Source: Sphingobacteriales bacterium 46-32
Lineage (GTDB): Bacteria > Bacteroidota > Bacteroidia > Chitinophagales > Chitinophagaceae
Assembly: GCA_001898485.1 (NCBI GenBank)
Contig: MKTY01000027.1
Location: 310,001-374,000, forward strand
Direction of reading: 5' to 3'
DNA length: 64,000 bases
Part shown: piece after piece, positions 26,190-34,243 of the stretch
Layout of the letters: the number at the start of each line of letters is the position of its first letter
Position numbering within the stretch: the stretch's first letter is position 1
Position numbers and translations under genes: made by a program
Notes under the pieces: generated by a model
Databases searched by the model: none
Seen by the model: only the letters and a program-made list of their open reading frames with translations
Told to the model about the DNA's origin: nothing

Positions 26190-28727
26190 TTAGTCTTTGG
26201 GATTCAGCGAATTGTCGATGCGTGTAACGATATCCTGCAGGTGGTAGCGGGTCATGGGATCCGCTGTTACAGCGGCTGCGGCACGGGCTTCTGAACGCAG
26301 GGCGGTCAGGTGTGCACGAAGCATACTCTTGATATCAGACTTATCGGTATTAACCATCGGGCTTCCACCAAAGTTGATCGTAATGGCACCGGCAGCGGGT
26401 TTGGGAGGATTCAGCATATTGTCGAGTATGCTGATATAGGACTTCTGGAGATTACGACGGTATACATCGATCTTTCCTTTCGTAACCAGTTCGCCCCAAA
26501 CACCTTTTTTCAGATCGGTCATCAGATCGGTCAGCGCATAGGCACTGGCGCCCAGTTTTGCTTCGCCATCGATGAGTTTTGACATGGTGCGTACAGACAG
26601 GAGACGGTTGAGGGCGCCATCCTGCAGATTGCCGATTGTGTTGATCGCACTGATGCCTGTACGGCTGAAGATATCGTCATTGAGCAGCCAGGTAGGTGTG
26701 GCAAAAAGGTTTTTGTTAAGAAACTCTACCGCCTCACGTTGTTTGGCTTTGGGCGTGATTTCGTAAACGGGACCTTTTTCTTCCACCATTTTAGGAGTTT
26801 CCATGATACCACCCACATATTTGCTCACGTGGCTGATGTACATGGTAAACTGGCCGGTAACCTCGCGGTACATGTCTGCCAGGTTGGAATAATCCTTATT
26901 GGGTTCTTTGGTCCATTCCATCAGGTTGGGCACAATGCGCTGCAGGTTTTTGATGCCGTAGAAAGCACCTTTCATGCCATCGTCACCCACCTGCTCGCGC
27001 TGTGAGCGGGGATCATCGGGGTTGGTTTCAGTACCAAACCAAAGGCGATTGTCTTTCAGACGCTCGATTACCCAGTTGTTGACATATGTTTTTTCCTCGT
27101 CTTCGTTTTTGAACTGCATGAAGCGTTTGTAGCCCCACTCGATTGCCCATTTGTCGTAATCGCCAATGCGGGGGAAAAGACCGATGCGGCTGATATTATC
27201 TTCTGGTTGTGCTACGTAGTTGAAACGGGCATAGTCCATGATAGAAGGAGTATGTCCATTGGCTTCTACCCAGGCTTTGTCGCGCAGTTTTTCGACCGGC
27301 ACAGTAGAGCTGGAACCGTAGTTGTGACGGAGTCCCAGTGTATGACCTACTTCGTGAGAAGATACGAAACGGATAAGCTGGCCCATGAGATCGGTATCAT
27401 AAGTCATTTTACGGGCACCGGGGTCAACGGGTGCACATTGTACAAAATACCAGTGATGGATCAGCTGCATAACGTTGTGATACCAGTTGATATGACTTTC
27501 CATGATTTCGCCGCTGCGGGGATCGCTGATGCTGGGGCCGCTGGCATTGGGAATATCAGAGGGTTTGTATACGATAGCTGAATAGCGGGCATCTTCGAGG
27601 CTCCACTCGGGGTCCTGCTCTTTGGTAGGGGCCAGCTTAGCAAAAATGGCATTTTTGAAACCTGCTTTTTCAAAAGCAACCTGCCAGTCATTCACACCCT
27701 GAACGAGATAAGGAATCCAGTCTTTGGGAGTGGCGGGGTCGATATAGAAAATGATGGGTTTGGCAGGTTCTACCAGTTCGCCGCGTTTGTATTTTTCAAC
27801 ATCTTCGGGTTTGGGTTCGAGGCGCCAGCGTTTGATGAGACGAACGGCTTCAACACCCTGGGGGTTGGCGTCAAAATCGGTATATCCTACAGCAAAGTAA
27901 CCTACACGCGGGTCGAAGTAACGGGGTTGCATGGGTACTTTGGGCAACAATACCATTGAGCTATTCATTTCGATGGTGAGATTGCCACCGGGGCCACCGC
28001 CAGGCATTCCACCCGGAGCAGCAGAACGGCTATAGGTTTTTACCGTAGCGATTTCCAGGTTCATCGGATAAGAGCGAATGCCTGAAATGTAGGATTTGTC
28101 GTTTTGCTGACCGCCGATGCGCATGGAGGTCTTAAGACCACTGCTGAAAAACAGAACATCGTTATCACCACTTACAAAATCTGTCACATCAATTACAGTA
28201 CCAGCAGAATCTTTAGCGAAGGCCTTTATATCAAACGCTGCAGCAATTGGTTGTACGTTTGATTTGGTAACAGCCGTAAACATGGGCGATGTGGAGTCTT
28301 TAGCGTATTCGGCAAAGGACACATTGCGGAGAAATACTTTATTGTTGGGGCCTTTTTCAAAGCGTACTACGTTCTGACCAATCTGATCGCCGGCAAAACC
28401 AAAGAAACCATTGCGCATACCAGCAGCCGCTTTGGAAATACGGTTTACAACCAGGATATCGCGGTTGAGCATGGAATCAGGCACTTCAAAGAAGTATTTG
28501 TCTTCTACCTTGTGAACGGTAAACATGCCTTTGTCGCTTACTGCTTTGGCAGTGATCACTTCTGAGTAAGGTTTGGGGCCGGTGCTGGGTCTGGCACCTC
28601 CGGGAGGTACTCCCGGCCGGGCAGTTGTATCAGCAGCCGCAGGGGGACGGGTTCTTGTTTGCGCCGAGCTTGCCTGTACCAGCAGGGAAGCCATCAGCGC
28701 AAATGAAAGGTGGTTTAAATAACGCAT
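26190..28727 (-). CDS. Secreted zinc-dependent metalloprotease (DUF5117/DUF5118 type)
   Basis: A large Bacteroidota protein family with a metzincin-like centre. Seen: signal peptide (MRYLNHLSFALMASLLVQASSAQ), an Ala/Pro/Arg-rich linker, a beta-rich N-terminal domain (about 60-300), and the zinc-binding HEVGHTLGLRHN near residue 420 that fits HExxHxxGxxH, followed by a helical C-terminal region with MDYARFNYVAQPEDNISRIG. The length of 845 residues is usual. The target is unknown. Odd context: it sits between infC and rpmI, bounded by terminators on both sides, so it is its own transcription unit inside the translation cluster. Confidence 0.9.
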   Translation of the reverse strand: MRYLNHLSFALMASLLVQASSAQTRTRPPAAADTTARPGVPPGGARPSTGPKPYSEVITAKAVSDKGMFTVHKVEDKYFFEVPDSMLNRDILVVNRISKAAAGMRNGFFGFAGDQIGQNVVRFEKGPNNKVFLRNVSFAEYAKDSTSPMFTAVTKSNVQPIAAAFDIKAFAKDSAGTVIDVTDFVSGDNDVLFFSSGLKTSMRIGGQQNDKSYISGIRSYPMNLEIATVKTYSRSAAPGGMPGGGPGGNLTIEMNSSMVLLPKVPMQPRYFDPRVGYFAVGYTDFDANPQGVEAVRLIKRWRLEPKPEDVEKYKRGELVEPAKPIIFYIDPATPKDWIPYLVQGVNDWQVAFEKAGFKNAIFAKLAPTKEQDPEWSLEDARYSAIVYKPSDIPNASGPSISDPRSGEIMESHINWYHNVMQLIHHWYFVQCAPVDPGARKMTYDTDLMGQLIRFVSSHEVGHTLGLRHNYGSSSTVPVEKLRDKAWVEANGHTPSIMDYARFNYVAQPEDNISRIGLFPRIGDYDKWAIEWGYKRFMQFKNEDEEKTYVNNWVIERLKDNRLWFGTETNPDDPRSQREQVGDDGMKGAFYGIKNLQRIVPNLMEWTKEPNKDYSNLADMYREVTGQFTMYISHVSKYVGGIMETPKMVEEKGPVYEITPKAKQREAVEFLNKNLFATPTWLLNDDIFSRTGISAINTIGNLQDGALNRLLSVRTMSKLIDGEAKLGASAYALTDLMTDLKKGVWGELVTKGKIDVYRRNLQKSYISILDNMLNPPKPAAGAITINFGGSPMVNTDKSDIKSMLRAHLTALRSEARAAAAVTADPMTRYHLQDIVTRIDNSLNPKD

Positions 28728-28827
28728 ATGGTATAGTTATGGATAAAAAAAGAATTGCTGCAGCAGGTTCCTTTGCGGCTGCAGCAATCTGAATTGGATG
28801 CCCAAATTCCGCAAAACATGCTTACGT

Positions 28828-28867
28828 AACAAATAAAATAAAAGACCCGGAAGCATGTTCCGGGTCT
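28828..28867 (-). terminator. Intrinsic terminator of thrS-infC
   Basis: A perfect 10 bp stem (28843-28852 with 28858-28867, 5 nt loop) is followed on the minus strand by TTTTATTTTATTT. It is 20 bp after the infC stop and cuts the usual infC-rpmI linkage. Confidence 0.93.
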
Positions 28868-28887
28868 GAATGTATAAAAGATGTGGA

Positions 28888-29520
28888 TTACTTCTTTTTA
28901 CCTTTCGGGGCAAACATTGCCAGCATCCGCCGTCCTTCCATTTTCGGCATATTTTCCAGTATACCTACTTCGGCAAGGCGTTCAGCAAATTTCAACAACA
29001 ACAGTTGTCCTCTTTCCTGAAACTGGATAGCACGGCCTTTGAACTGTACATAGGCTTTCACTTTGTTGCCATCTTTCAAAAAGCCTTCGGCATGTTTTGC
29101 TTTGAAGTCAAAGTCATGATCATCCGTATTGGGAGTGAAACGGATTTCTTTCACTTCGGAGACTTTGCTTTTGGCTTTCATCTCCTTTTCCTTTTTCTTC
29201 TTATCGTAAAGGAATTTATTATAGTCAATGATCTTGCAAACAGGGGGATCTACCTGCGGAGAAATCTCTACCAGGTCCAATTGCATTTCCTGCGCCATGC
29301 GCAGTGCATCCTGGGTATTGTAGATACCCACTTCCACATTATCGCCAACCAGTCGTACCTGTGGTACACGGATATACTGGTTAATACGATGCTCGGCTTC
29401 CTTGCGAGGAGCCATGCGGCCTTTAAAGCCACCTTTATTGAATCCACCACCGCCGGGTCTGAAACCTCCCCCGCCTGGTGGCCTGTTGAACCCGCCTCCG
29501 GGTTTTTGAGGTACTGCCAT
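28888..29520 (-). CDS. infC: Translation initiation factor IF-3
   Basis: Binds the 30S subunit, prevents early 50S joining and checks start-codon pairing. Seen: N-domain (HRINQYIRVPQVRLVGDNVEVGIYNTQDAL), the lysine-rich linker (YDKKKKEKEMKAKSK) and the C-domain (EIRFTPNTDDHDFDFKAKHAEGFL, VQFKGRAIQFQERG). Odd: the first 37 or so residues are Gly-, Pro- and Phe-rich repeats of the form GGGGF, an extension absent from E. coli IF-3. The start is an ATG, not the AUU used for autoregulation in E. coli. It follows thrS by 99 bp. Confidence 0.96.
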   Translation of the reverse strand: MAVPQKPGGGFNRPPGGGGFRPGGGGFNKGGFKGRMAPRKEAEHRINQYIRVPQVRLVGDNVEVGIYNTQDALRMAQEMQLDLVEISPQVDPPVCKIIDYNKFLYDKKKKEKEMKAKSKVSEVKEIRFTPNTDDHDFDFKAKHAEGFLKDGNKVKAYVQFKGRAIQFQERGQLLLLKFAERLAEVGILENMPKMEGRRMLAMFAPKGKKK

Positions 29521-29619
29521 TTACGTTTTTTAGTTTAAAAAGTTGTTTTCTTCCTGACTGTAAATTATTCTGGAAATCTGAATCTGGAAAATTTTTAATA
29601 AGATAAAACCATTTCTGCG

Positions 29620-31560
29620 CTATTCTGCCCTTCTTTCACTGATCTCAGCGGCTGTTTCGGCAATGAACTCTTCCAGGGATTTTACTCCGAGGTCGCCCCT
29701 GCCCTGCCGGCGGACGGCCACTTTGCCTTCATTCATTTCTTTTTCTCCGATTACCAGCATATACGGCACTTTCATCAGCTCTGTATCCCGGATTTTTTTA
29801 CCGATTTTTTCATTACGGTCATCTACTTCGGCACGGATACCGGCTTTTTTCAAAGCCAGTTCAACCGAGCGGGCATAATCCTGGAACTTATCGCTGATCG
29901 GTAAGACTTTTACCTGTACAGGCGCCAGCCATACGGGGAAACGACCGGCATACTGTTCCAGCAAGAAGCCGATAAACCGTTCATGTGTGCCAAGCGGAGC
30001 CCGGTGAATAATAAGCGGAGTCTCCGCTTTATTGTCCTGGGCAGTATACTGCAATTTAAAGCTGCGGCCCTGGGAAAAATCGACCTGGTTGGTAGCCAGG
30101 GTAAATTCCCGTCCGATCACACTATAAATCTGTACATCGATTTTTGGACCATAAAAAGCTGCTTCATCCTGTACTTCCACAAATGGAATGCCTGACTCAA
30201 TAAGCACATTACGTACCATTGTTTCGGTTTCCTTCCACAGTTCCGGCTCGTTCACATATTTAATACCCAGCTTTTCGGGTGAGTGCAGCGACAGGCGCAT
30301 CACATATTTCTCAATACCGAAGATTTTGAAATATTTGAGGTACATGTCATTTACTGCCCTGAACTCGTCGTTAAACTGTTCTTTGGTACAATAAATATGT
30401 GCATCATTCATATGCAGGCAGCGTACACGCATGAGTCCAAACAATTCACCACTCTGCTCATACCGGTATACGGTACCATACTCTGCAATACGAAACGGCA
30501 GGTCGCGATAGCTTTTGGGTTCTGCTGCAAAAATCTTGTGGTGATGCGGACAGTTCATGGATTTGAGGTAGTATTTCTCCCCATCGAGCTCCATGGGAGG
30601 ATACATGCTGTCTGCATAATATGGCAGGTGACCGCTGGTGAGGTACATGCTTTCTTTGGCAATATGCGGTGTAACCACTCGCTTGTACCCTGCTTCCAGT
30701 TCTGTTTCCTTGGCAAGTTTTTCCAGTTCTTCAATTATGACGGTACCATTGGGCAACCACATAATGAGCCCCTGTCCCACATCATCATCCATGGTGTAGA
30801 TACCAAGCTCTTTACCCAGTTTGCGGTGATCGCGTTTTTTGGCTTCTTCCAGCAGGGCCAGATGGGCGTCCAGCTCTTTTTGAGAAGGGAAGCTGACACC
30901 GTATACACGGGTAAGCTGTTTATTCTTCTCATCACCTTTCCAGTAGGCACCGGCAATATTGGTCAGCTTTACGGCTTTGATAAGTCCGGTACTGGGAATA
31001 TGCGGTCCACGGCAGAGATCGGTAAAGCCTCCCTGTGTGTAAAAAGTGATATCACCATCGTTAAGACCGCCGATCAGATCCAGTTTATAGGGATCTTCTT
31101 TTGCAGTAAAATACTGAATGGCTTCCGGCTTGCTTACTTCCTTACGCACATATGCGTTATTCTGTTTGGCCAGTTCATTCATTTTCTTTTCCAGCGCAGC
31201 CAGATCTTCTTCAGTCATCTTGCGATCGCCGAGGTCCATGTCGTAATAGAAGCCTGCAGGATTTTCAGTAGCAGGTCCCACCCAGAATTTTACACCGGGA
31301 AATAAGGCCTCTACCGCTTCGGCCATGAGGTGGGCCGAAGAGTGCCAGAATGTTTTTTTACCATCCACGTCATCCCAGGTCAGAAAACGTACAGCAGCAT
31401 CTTTGGTAATAGGACGCGTAGCATCCCATACCTCTCCATCTACGCTTGCTGCCAGCACTTTCCTGGCCAGTCCTTCTGAAATGGATTTTGCAATATCGAG
31501 CCCGCTAATGCCTGCCTCATAACTTCTGACAGCACCATCGGGAAAAGTAATGTTGATCAT
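29620..31560 (-). CDS. thrS: Threonyl-tRNA synthetase
   Basis: Charges tRNA-Thr. Seen: N-terminal TGS domain (residues 1-62), the editing domain with HSSAHLMAEAVEALFPG near residue 73 and its zinc/editing HxxxH, class II motif 1, motif 2 (LPFRIAEYGTVYRYEQSG), motif 3 (PLGTHERFIGFLLEQYAGRF) and the C-terminal anticodon-binding domain (PISDKFQDYARSVELALKKAG). The length of 646 residues is normal. It is the first gene of thrS-infC; a -7 box lies 59 bp upstream. Confidence 0.98.
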   Translation of the reverse strand: MINITFPDGAVRSYEAGISGLDIAKSISEGLARKVLAASVDGEVWDATRPITKDAAVRFLTWDDVDGKKTFWHSSAHLMAEAVEALFPGVKFWVGPATENPAGFYYDMDLGDRKMTEEDLAALEKKMNELAKQNNAYVRKEVSKPEAIQYFTAKEDPYKLDLIGGLNDGDITFYTQGGFTDLCRGPHIPSTGLIKAVKLTNIAGAYWKGDEKNKQLTRVYGVSFPSQKELDAHLALLEEAKKRDHRKLGKELGIYTMDDDVGQGLIMWLPNGTVIIEELEKLAKETELEAGYKRVVTPHIAKESMYLTSGHLPYYADSMYPPMELDGEKYYLKSMNCPHHHKIFAAEPKSYRDLPFRIAEYGTVYRYEQSGELFGLMRVRCLHMNDAHIYCTKEQFNDEFRAVNDMYLKYFKIFGIEKYVMRLSLHSPEKLGIKYVNEPELWKETETMVRNVLIESGIPFVEVQDEAAFYGPKIDVQIYSVIGREFTLATNQVDFSQGRSFKLQYTAQDNKAETPLIIHRAPLGTHERFIGFLLEQYAGRFPVWLAPVQVKVLPISDKFQDYARSVELALKKAGIRAEVDDRNEKIGKKIRDTELMKVPYMLVIGEKEMNEGKVAVRRQGRGDLGVKSLEEFIAETAAEISERRAE

Positions 31561-31619
31561 TCCGTATTTCGCCCCTTTTTTCTTAAGTTTTTATTGCTCC
31601 GGCTTCCGGAGAAGGTCTG

Positions 31620-31627
31620 CAAAATTA
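31620..31627 (-). promoter_or_regulatory. -7 promoter box of thrS (TAATTTTG)
   Basis: Exact TAnnTTTG, 59 bp upstream of the thrS ATG. No TTTG at the proper distance, so it is a moderate candidate. Confidence 0.5.
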
Positions 31628-31882
31628 GTATAAAATAAAGATATTGAAGCATCCATGGCAGGAGTAACGCTGGTTAAAAGGCCTGAGTGGTTTATATTTT
31701 CCGGTTATGGTAATTTTTACCTCCTCAATACCCCGGATAGCCGGCCGCATACAGATAACTGAAAGGGATTCTTACCGAAGCACCCGGCCGGAATTTAAAC
31801 CGAGAACCAGCAACCCGTATGACCAATGTTAAAAAATCCCCAACTGTTATTGCTTCAATCGCTTAATTACGAACGGATTCGT

Positions 31883-31890
31883 TAGTTTTG
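31883..31890 (+). promoter_or_regulatory. -7 promoter box 5 bp before a start codon (TAGTTTTG)
   Basis: Exact TAnnTTTG with only 5 bp to the ATG at 31896. By the rnpB ruler (4 bp from box to RNA 5' end) the mRNA would start at the ATG. No -33 match. Confidence 0.5.
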
Positions 31891-31895
31891 ACCGG

Positions 31896-33071
31896 ATGAA
31901 AAGGTGTCTGAAGCGATCATTCTTCTTACTGTTTGCGACCCTGTTGCTGGGAAGTAAGGATACTTTTGCCCAGAATCTTACCGGTATTTGGCGCGGCTAT
32001 TTTAAAACCGACCTGGGTGATACATATAAACTCGAGATCCAGATCAAGCAAAGCAATAATGGATTTAAGGGAGTAACCTACTCCTATCTTACCACAGTAT
32101 TTTATGGCAAGGCCACGCTTACGGGTACCTTCAACAAAGCGGCCAAGTCGGCAGTGATCCGGGAACTTCAGACCGTAGAATTGCGGATGAGCGCCGGATC
32201 GGTTCCCTGTATTATGAAATATATGCTCGAGTATTCGAAGTCGGGCAAGGAAGAATTTCTGGAAGGCGTATACAACAGTATTTATGAAAAGGATGCTTAT
32301 GGCGGTAAAAGAGGCGATGATTGTGGCGGAGGTATAGTACGTCTCCGTAAAGTACCTACGTCGGATTTTTACATCGAACCCTTTCTGCGCCCGCCTTCTG
32401 CTGCTAAACCGAAAGCACCGGCCACCGATAATAACGCCACAGCAAAAACGCCTGCCACTACACCGCCGCCAAAAACAACTACCGGCACAGCGACAAAACC
32501 GGTAGCCAAACCACCTGTTGCTAACAACAAGGCCGCAACCGGTAAAAATAATACGGTAAAAACAACAACGGCTCCTAAAGCAGCACCAAAGAATACCAGC
32601 ACGGCACCCAATCAGTCACGTACCACACCTGTACAGCTTCCATCTGCCGACAGTGTGGTACGGGTGCAGAAAGAGGTCAGCAAACCGTTGCCGAAACCGG
32701 TTATTCCGCGTCCGGAAGTATTGAAGACAAGGCAGAATGAACTGATGAAAGCCCTGGTGATAAATCATGATGAGGTTACCATTAAGATATTCGACAATGG
32801 TGAAATCGATGACGATACGATATCCGTATACCTGGATAATAAACTGATGTTGTCGAATAAGCGGCTCACGGCATCACCGCTTACTTTCAAGTTCAAACTG
32901 AATGAGGATGATCCCGATCATGAGCTGGTGATGGTAGCAGAAAACCTGGGTCGCATTCCACCCAATACATCCTTAATGATAGTAGAGGCCGGCGATCAGC
33001 GGTTTGAAGTACGGATTACTTCTACTGAACAAAAAAATGCAGTCGTACGCTTCCGTTACGAAAAGAAATAA
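31896..33071 (+). CDS. Secreted two-domain protein with Thr/Pro/Lys/Ala-rich linker, paralogue 1
   Basis: Function unknown. Seen: signal peptide (about 1-25), an N-terminal beta-barrel-like domain (NLTGIWRGYFKTDLGD to about residue 155) with two Cys, then a low-complexity linker of about 100 residues (repeats of Thr, Pro, Lys, Ala, Asn) and a C-terminal domain of about 95 residues (TIKIFDNGEIDDDTISVYLDN ... ENLGRIPPNTSLMIVEAGDQRFEV). The next gene has both domains without the long linker. The C-terminal domain recurs in other Bacteroidota envelope proteins, from memory. A promoter box sits 5 bp before the ATG. Confidence 0.75.
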   Translation: MKRCLKRSFFLLFATLLLGSKDTFAQNLTGIWRGYFKTDLGDTYKLEIQIKQSNNGFKGVTYSYLTTVFYGKATLTGTFNKAAKSAVIRELQTVELRMSAGSVPCIMKYMLEYSKSGKEEFLEGVYNSIYEKDAYGGKRGDDCGGGIVRLRKVPTSDFYIEPFLRPPSAAKPKAPATDNNATAKTPATTPPPKTTTGTATKPVAKPPVANNKAATGKNNTVKTTTAPKAAPKNTSTAPNQSRTTPVQLPSADSVVRVQKEVSKPLPKPVIPRPEVLKTRQNELMKALVINHDEVTIKIFDNGEIDDDTISVYLDNKLMLSNKRLTASPLTFKFKLNEDDPDHELVMVAENLGRIPPNTSLMIVEAGDQRFEVRITSTEQKNAVVRFRYEKK

Positions 33072-33158
33072 TTAGCAGCTTTTGACAAGGCCGATCATAT
33101 TTGCCGTTTCTGTAATTTTTCAGGTGGCTTAATGCTTTTTCACTTACTTTCAACCCCG

Positions 33159-33977
33159 ATGCAAAGACTACTGGTTCTGTGTTTATTTCTGACCGCCATA
33201 TCAGCCAGCGGACAACAGATCAATGGCTACTGGAAGGGGCGCCTGGTGATGGAACCGGGGGGATGTTTTCCTGTTTATAATATCGAATTTCAACTACAGC
33301 TGGATGATGCAAAGATCAGCGGCAATTCCTACCACTACTCCGATACATCGAACTACGTTAAAGAAGAATTTGAAGGAAAGTTCGATACGGCCACAAAAGC
33401 GCTCAATATCCAGGAACTGAAGGTGTCGATCTTTAAGATTCCGGCAGATTGCATTCCCTGCATAAAAAATTATACCCTGACTTATCATACCGATGGCCGC
33501 GAAGAACAATTGCGTGGCAGCTGGACTGGTAAGACTATGGATGGGAAAACGGCCTGCCCATCTGGTTCGATCGTGATGACACGTATCCAGAAATCGGCCT
33601 TTACTCCTCCCCTGCCTCCAGACCTGGCCAATAAAAAGACTGAGCTGGTAAGGGAAATATTTGTGGATACCGGCACTATCCGCCTTGACTTTTACGACAA
33701 CGGCCAGATAGATGGTGATACCATTTCCGTGTATGTCGACAACACTCCTGTAGTACTTAATAAAATGCTTAGTACCAAGCCTGTAACAGTTTTTATTAAA
33801 ATTGATTTTGAGGCTCGTCAGCAGGAAGTGATCATGGTGGGTAAAAACCTGGGAACCATTCCTCCCAATACGGCATTAATGATTGCGCATACGGCCGAGA
33901 AGCGCTACCAGCTTAACCTGATATCGGATGAAAAGAAGAATTCGATGGTGAGGTTTATTTATCAGAAACCGAAATAG
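33159..33977 (+). CDS. Secreted two-domain protein, paralogue 2
   Basis: About 272 residues, homologous to the gene before it along its length, minus the linker. Seen: signal peptide (MQRLLVLCLFLTAISASGQ), N-terminal domain starting INGYWKGRLVMEPGGCFPVYNIEFQLQ with the same strand pattern and Cys pair, and C-terminal domain IRLDFYDNGQIDGDTISVYVDN ... GKNLGTIPPNTALMIAHTAEKR. Start taken at the ATG at 33159 because the signal peptide begins there; nine residues upstream are not signal-like. The tandem order points to duplication. A terminator and a repeat follow. Confidence 0.75.
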   Translation: MQRLLVLCLFLTAISASGQQINGYWKGRLVMEPGGCFPVYNIEFQLQLDDAKISGNSYHYSDTSNYVKEEFEGKFDTATKALNIQELKVSIFKIPADCIPCIKNYTLTYHTDGREEQLRGSWTGKTMDGKTACPSGSIVMTRIQKSAFTPPLPPDLANKKTELVREIFVDTGTIRLDFYDNGQIDGDTISVYVDNTPVVLNKMLSTKPVTVFIKIDFEARQQEVIMVGKNLGTIPPNTALMIAHTAEKRYQLNLISDEKKNSMVRFIYQKPK

Positions 33978-33978
33978 G

Positions 33979-34188
33979 AATGTGCTAATGTGCTGGTGTG
34001 CTAATGTGCTAATGGGATTTAGGTGGAGCTTTCCTTTCTATTTATTGTAATTAAGATCATTGGGATGTTAAACGGAACTGCCGGCGTAGCCGGCAGTTTT
34101 CATTTCGCTCATTATTTGATATCACAACTGTAATTCTGTCCGCCATTAGCACATTAGCACACCAGCACATTAGCACATTAGCACATTA
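33979..34188. repeat. Inverted pair of TGTGCTAA octamer arrays (copy C)
   Basis: The left array (33979-34014) starts one base after the TAG stop of paralogue 2. The right array (34144-34188) has five units in reverse orientation. The spacer is 129 bp, the same as copy A, and contains the terminator of the upstream gene. The region lies between convergent genes. Confidence 0.85.
34074..34105 (+). terminator. Intrinsic terminator of the secreted-paralogue pair
   Basis: A perfect 10 bp stem AACTGCCGGC / GCCGGCAGTT (34076-34085 with 34089-34098, 3 nt loop) is followed by TTCATTT. It sits inside the spacer of repeat copy C. Confidence 0.85.
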
Positions 34189-34217
34189 AAAAGCTGCAGG
34201 TTTTTCGCCTGCAGCTT
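34186..34217 (-). terminator. Intrinsic terminator of the M28 peptidase gene
   Basis: A perfect 10 bp stem AAGCTGCAGG / CCTGCAGCTT (34191-34200 with 34208-34217, 7 nt loop) is followed on the minus strand by TTTTTAATG, which runs straight into an octamer array. It is 26 bp after the stop. Confidence 0.88.
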
Positions 34218-34243
34218 AGGTGCACATGATAGAAACTGTTTTA

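Larger units (their letters stand above)
31561..31895. other. Intergenic region between thrS and the first secreted paralogue
   Basis: 335 bp between divergent genes. It holds two -7-like boxes, listed separately, and a weak inverted repeat (CCGGCCG and CGGCCGG arms about 45 bp apart near 31740-31795). No gene, RNA or repeat array was recognised. Confidence 0.6.

Noticed and set aside
30283-31305. 340-residue plus-strand frame
   Set aside because: It is antisense to thrS, which is certain from its motifs.
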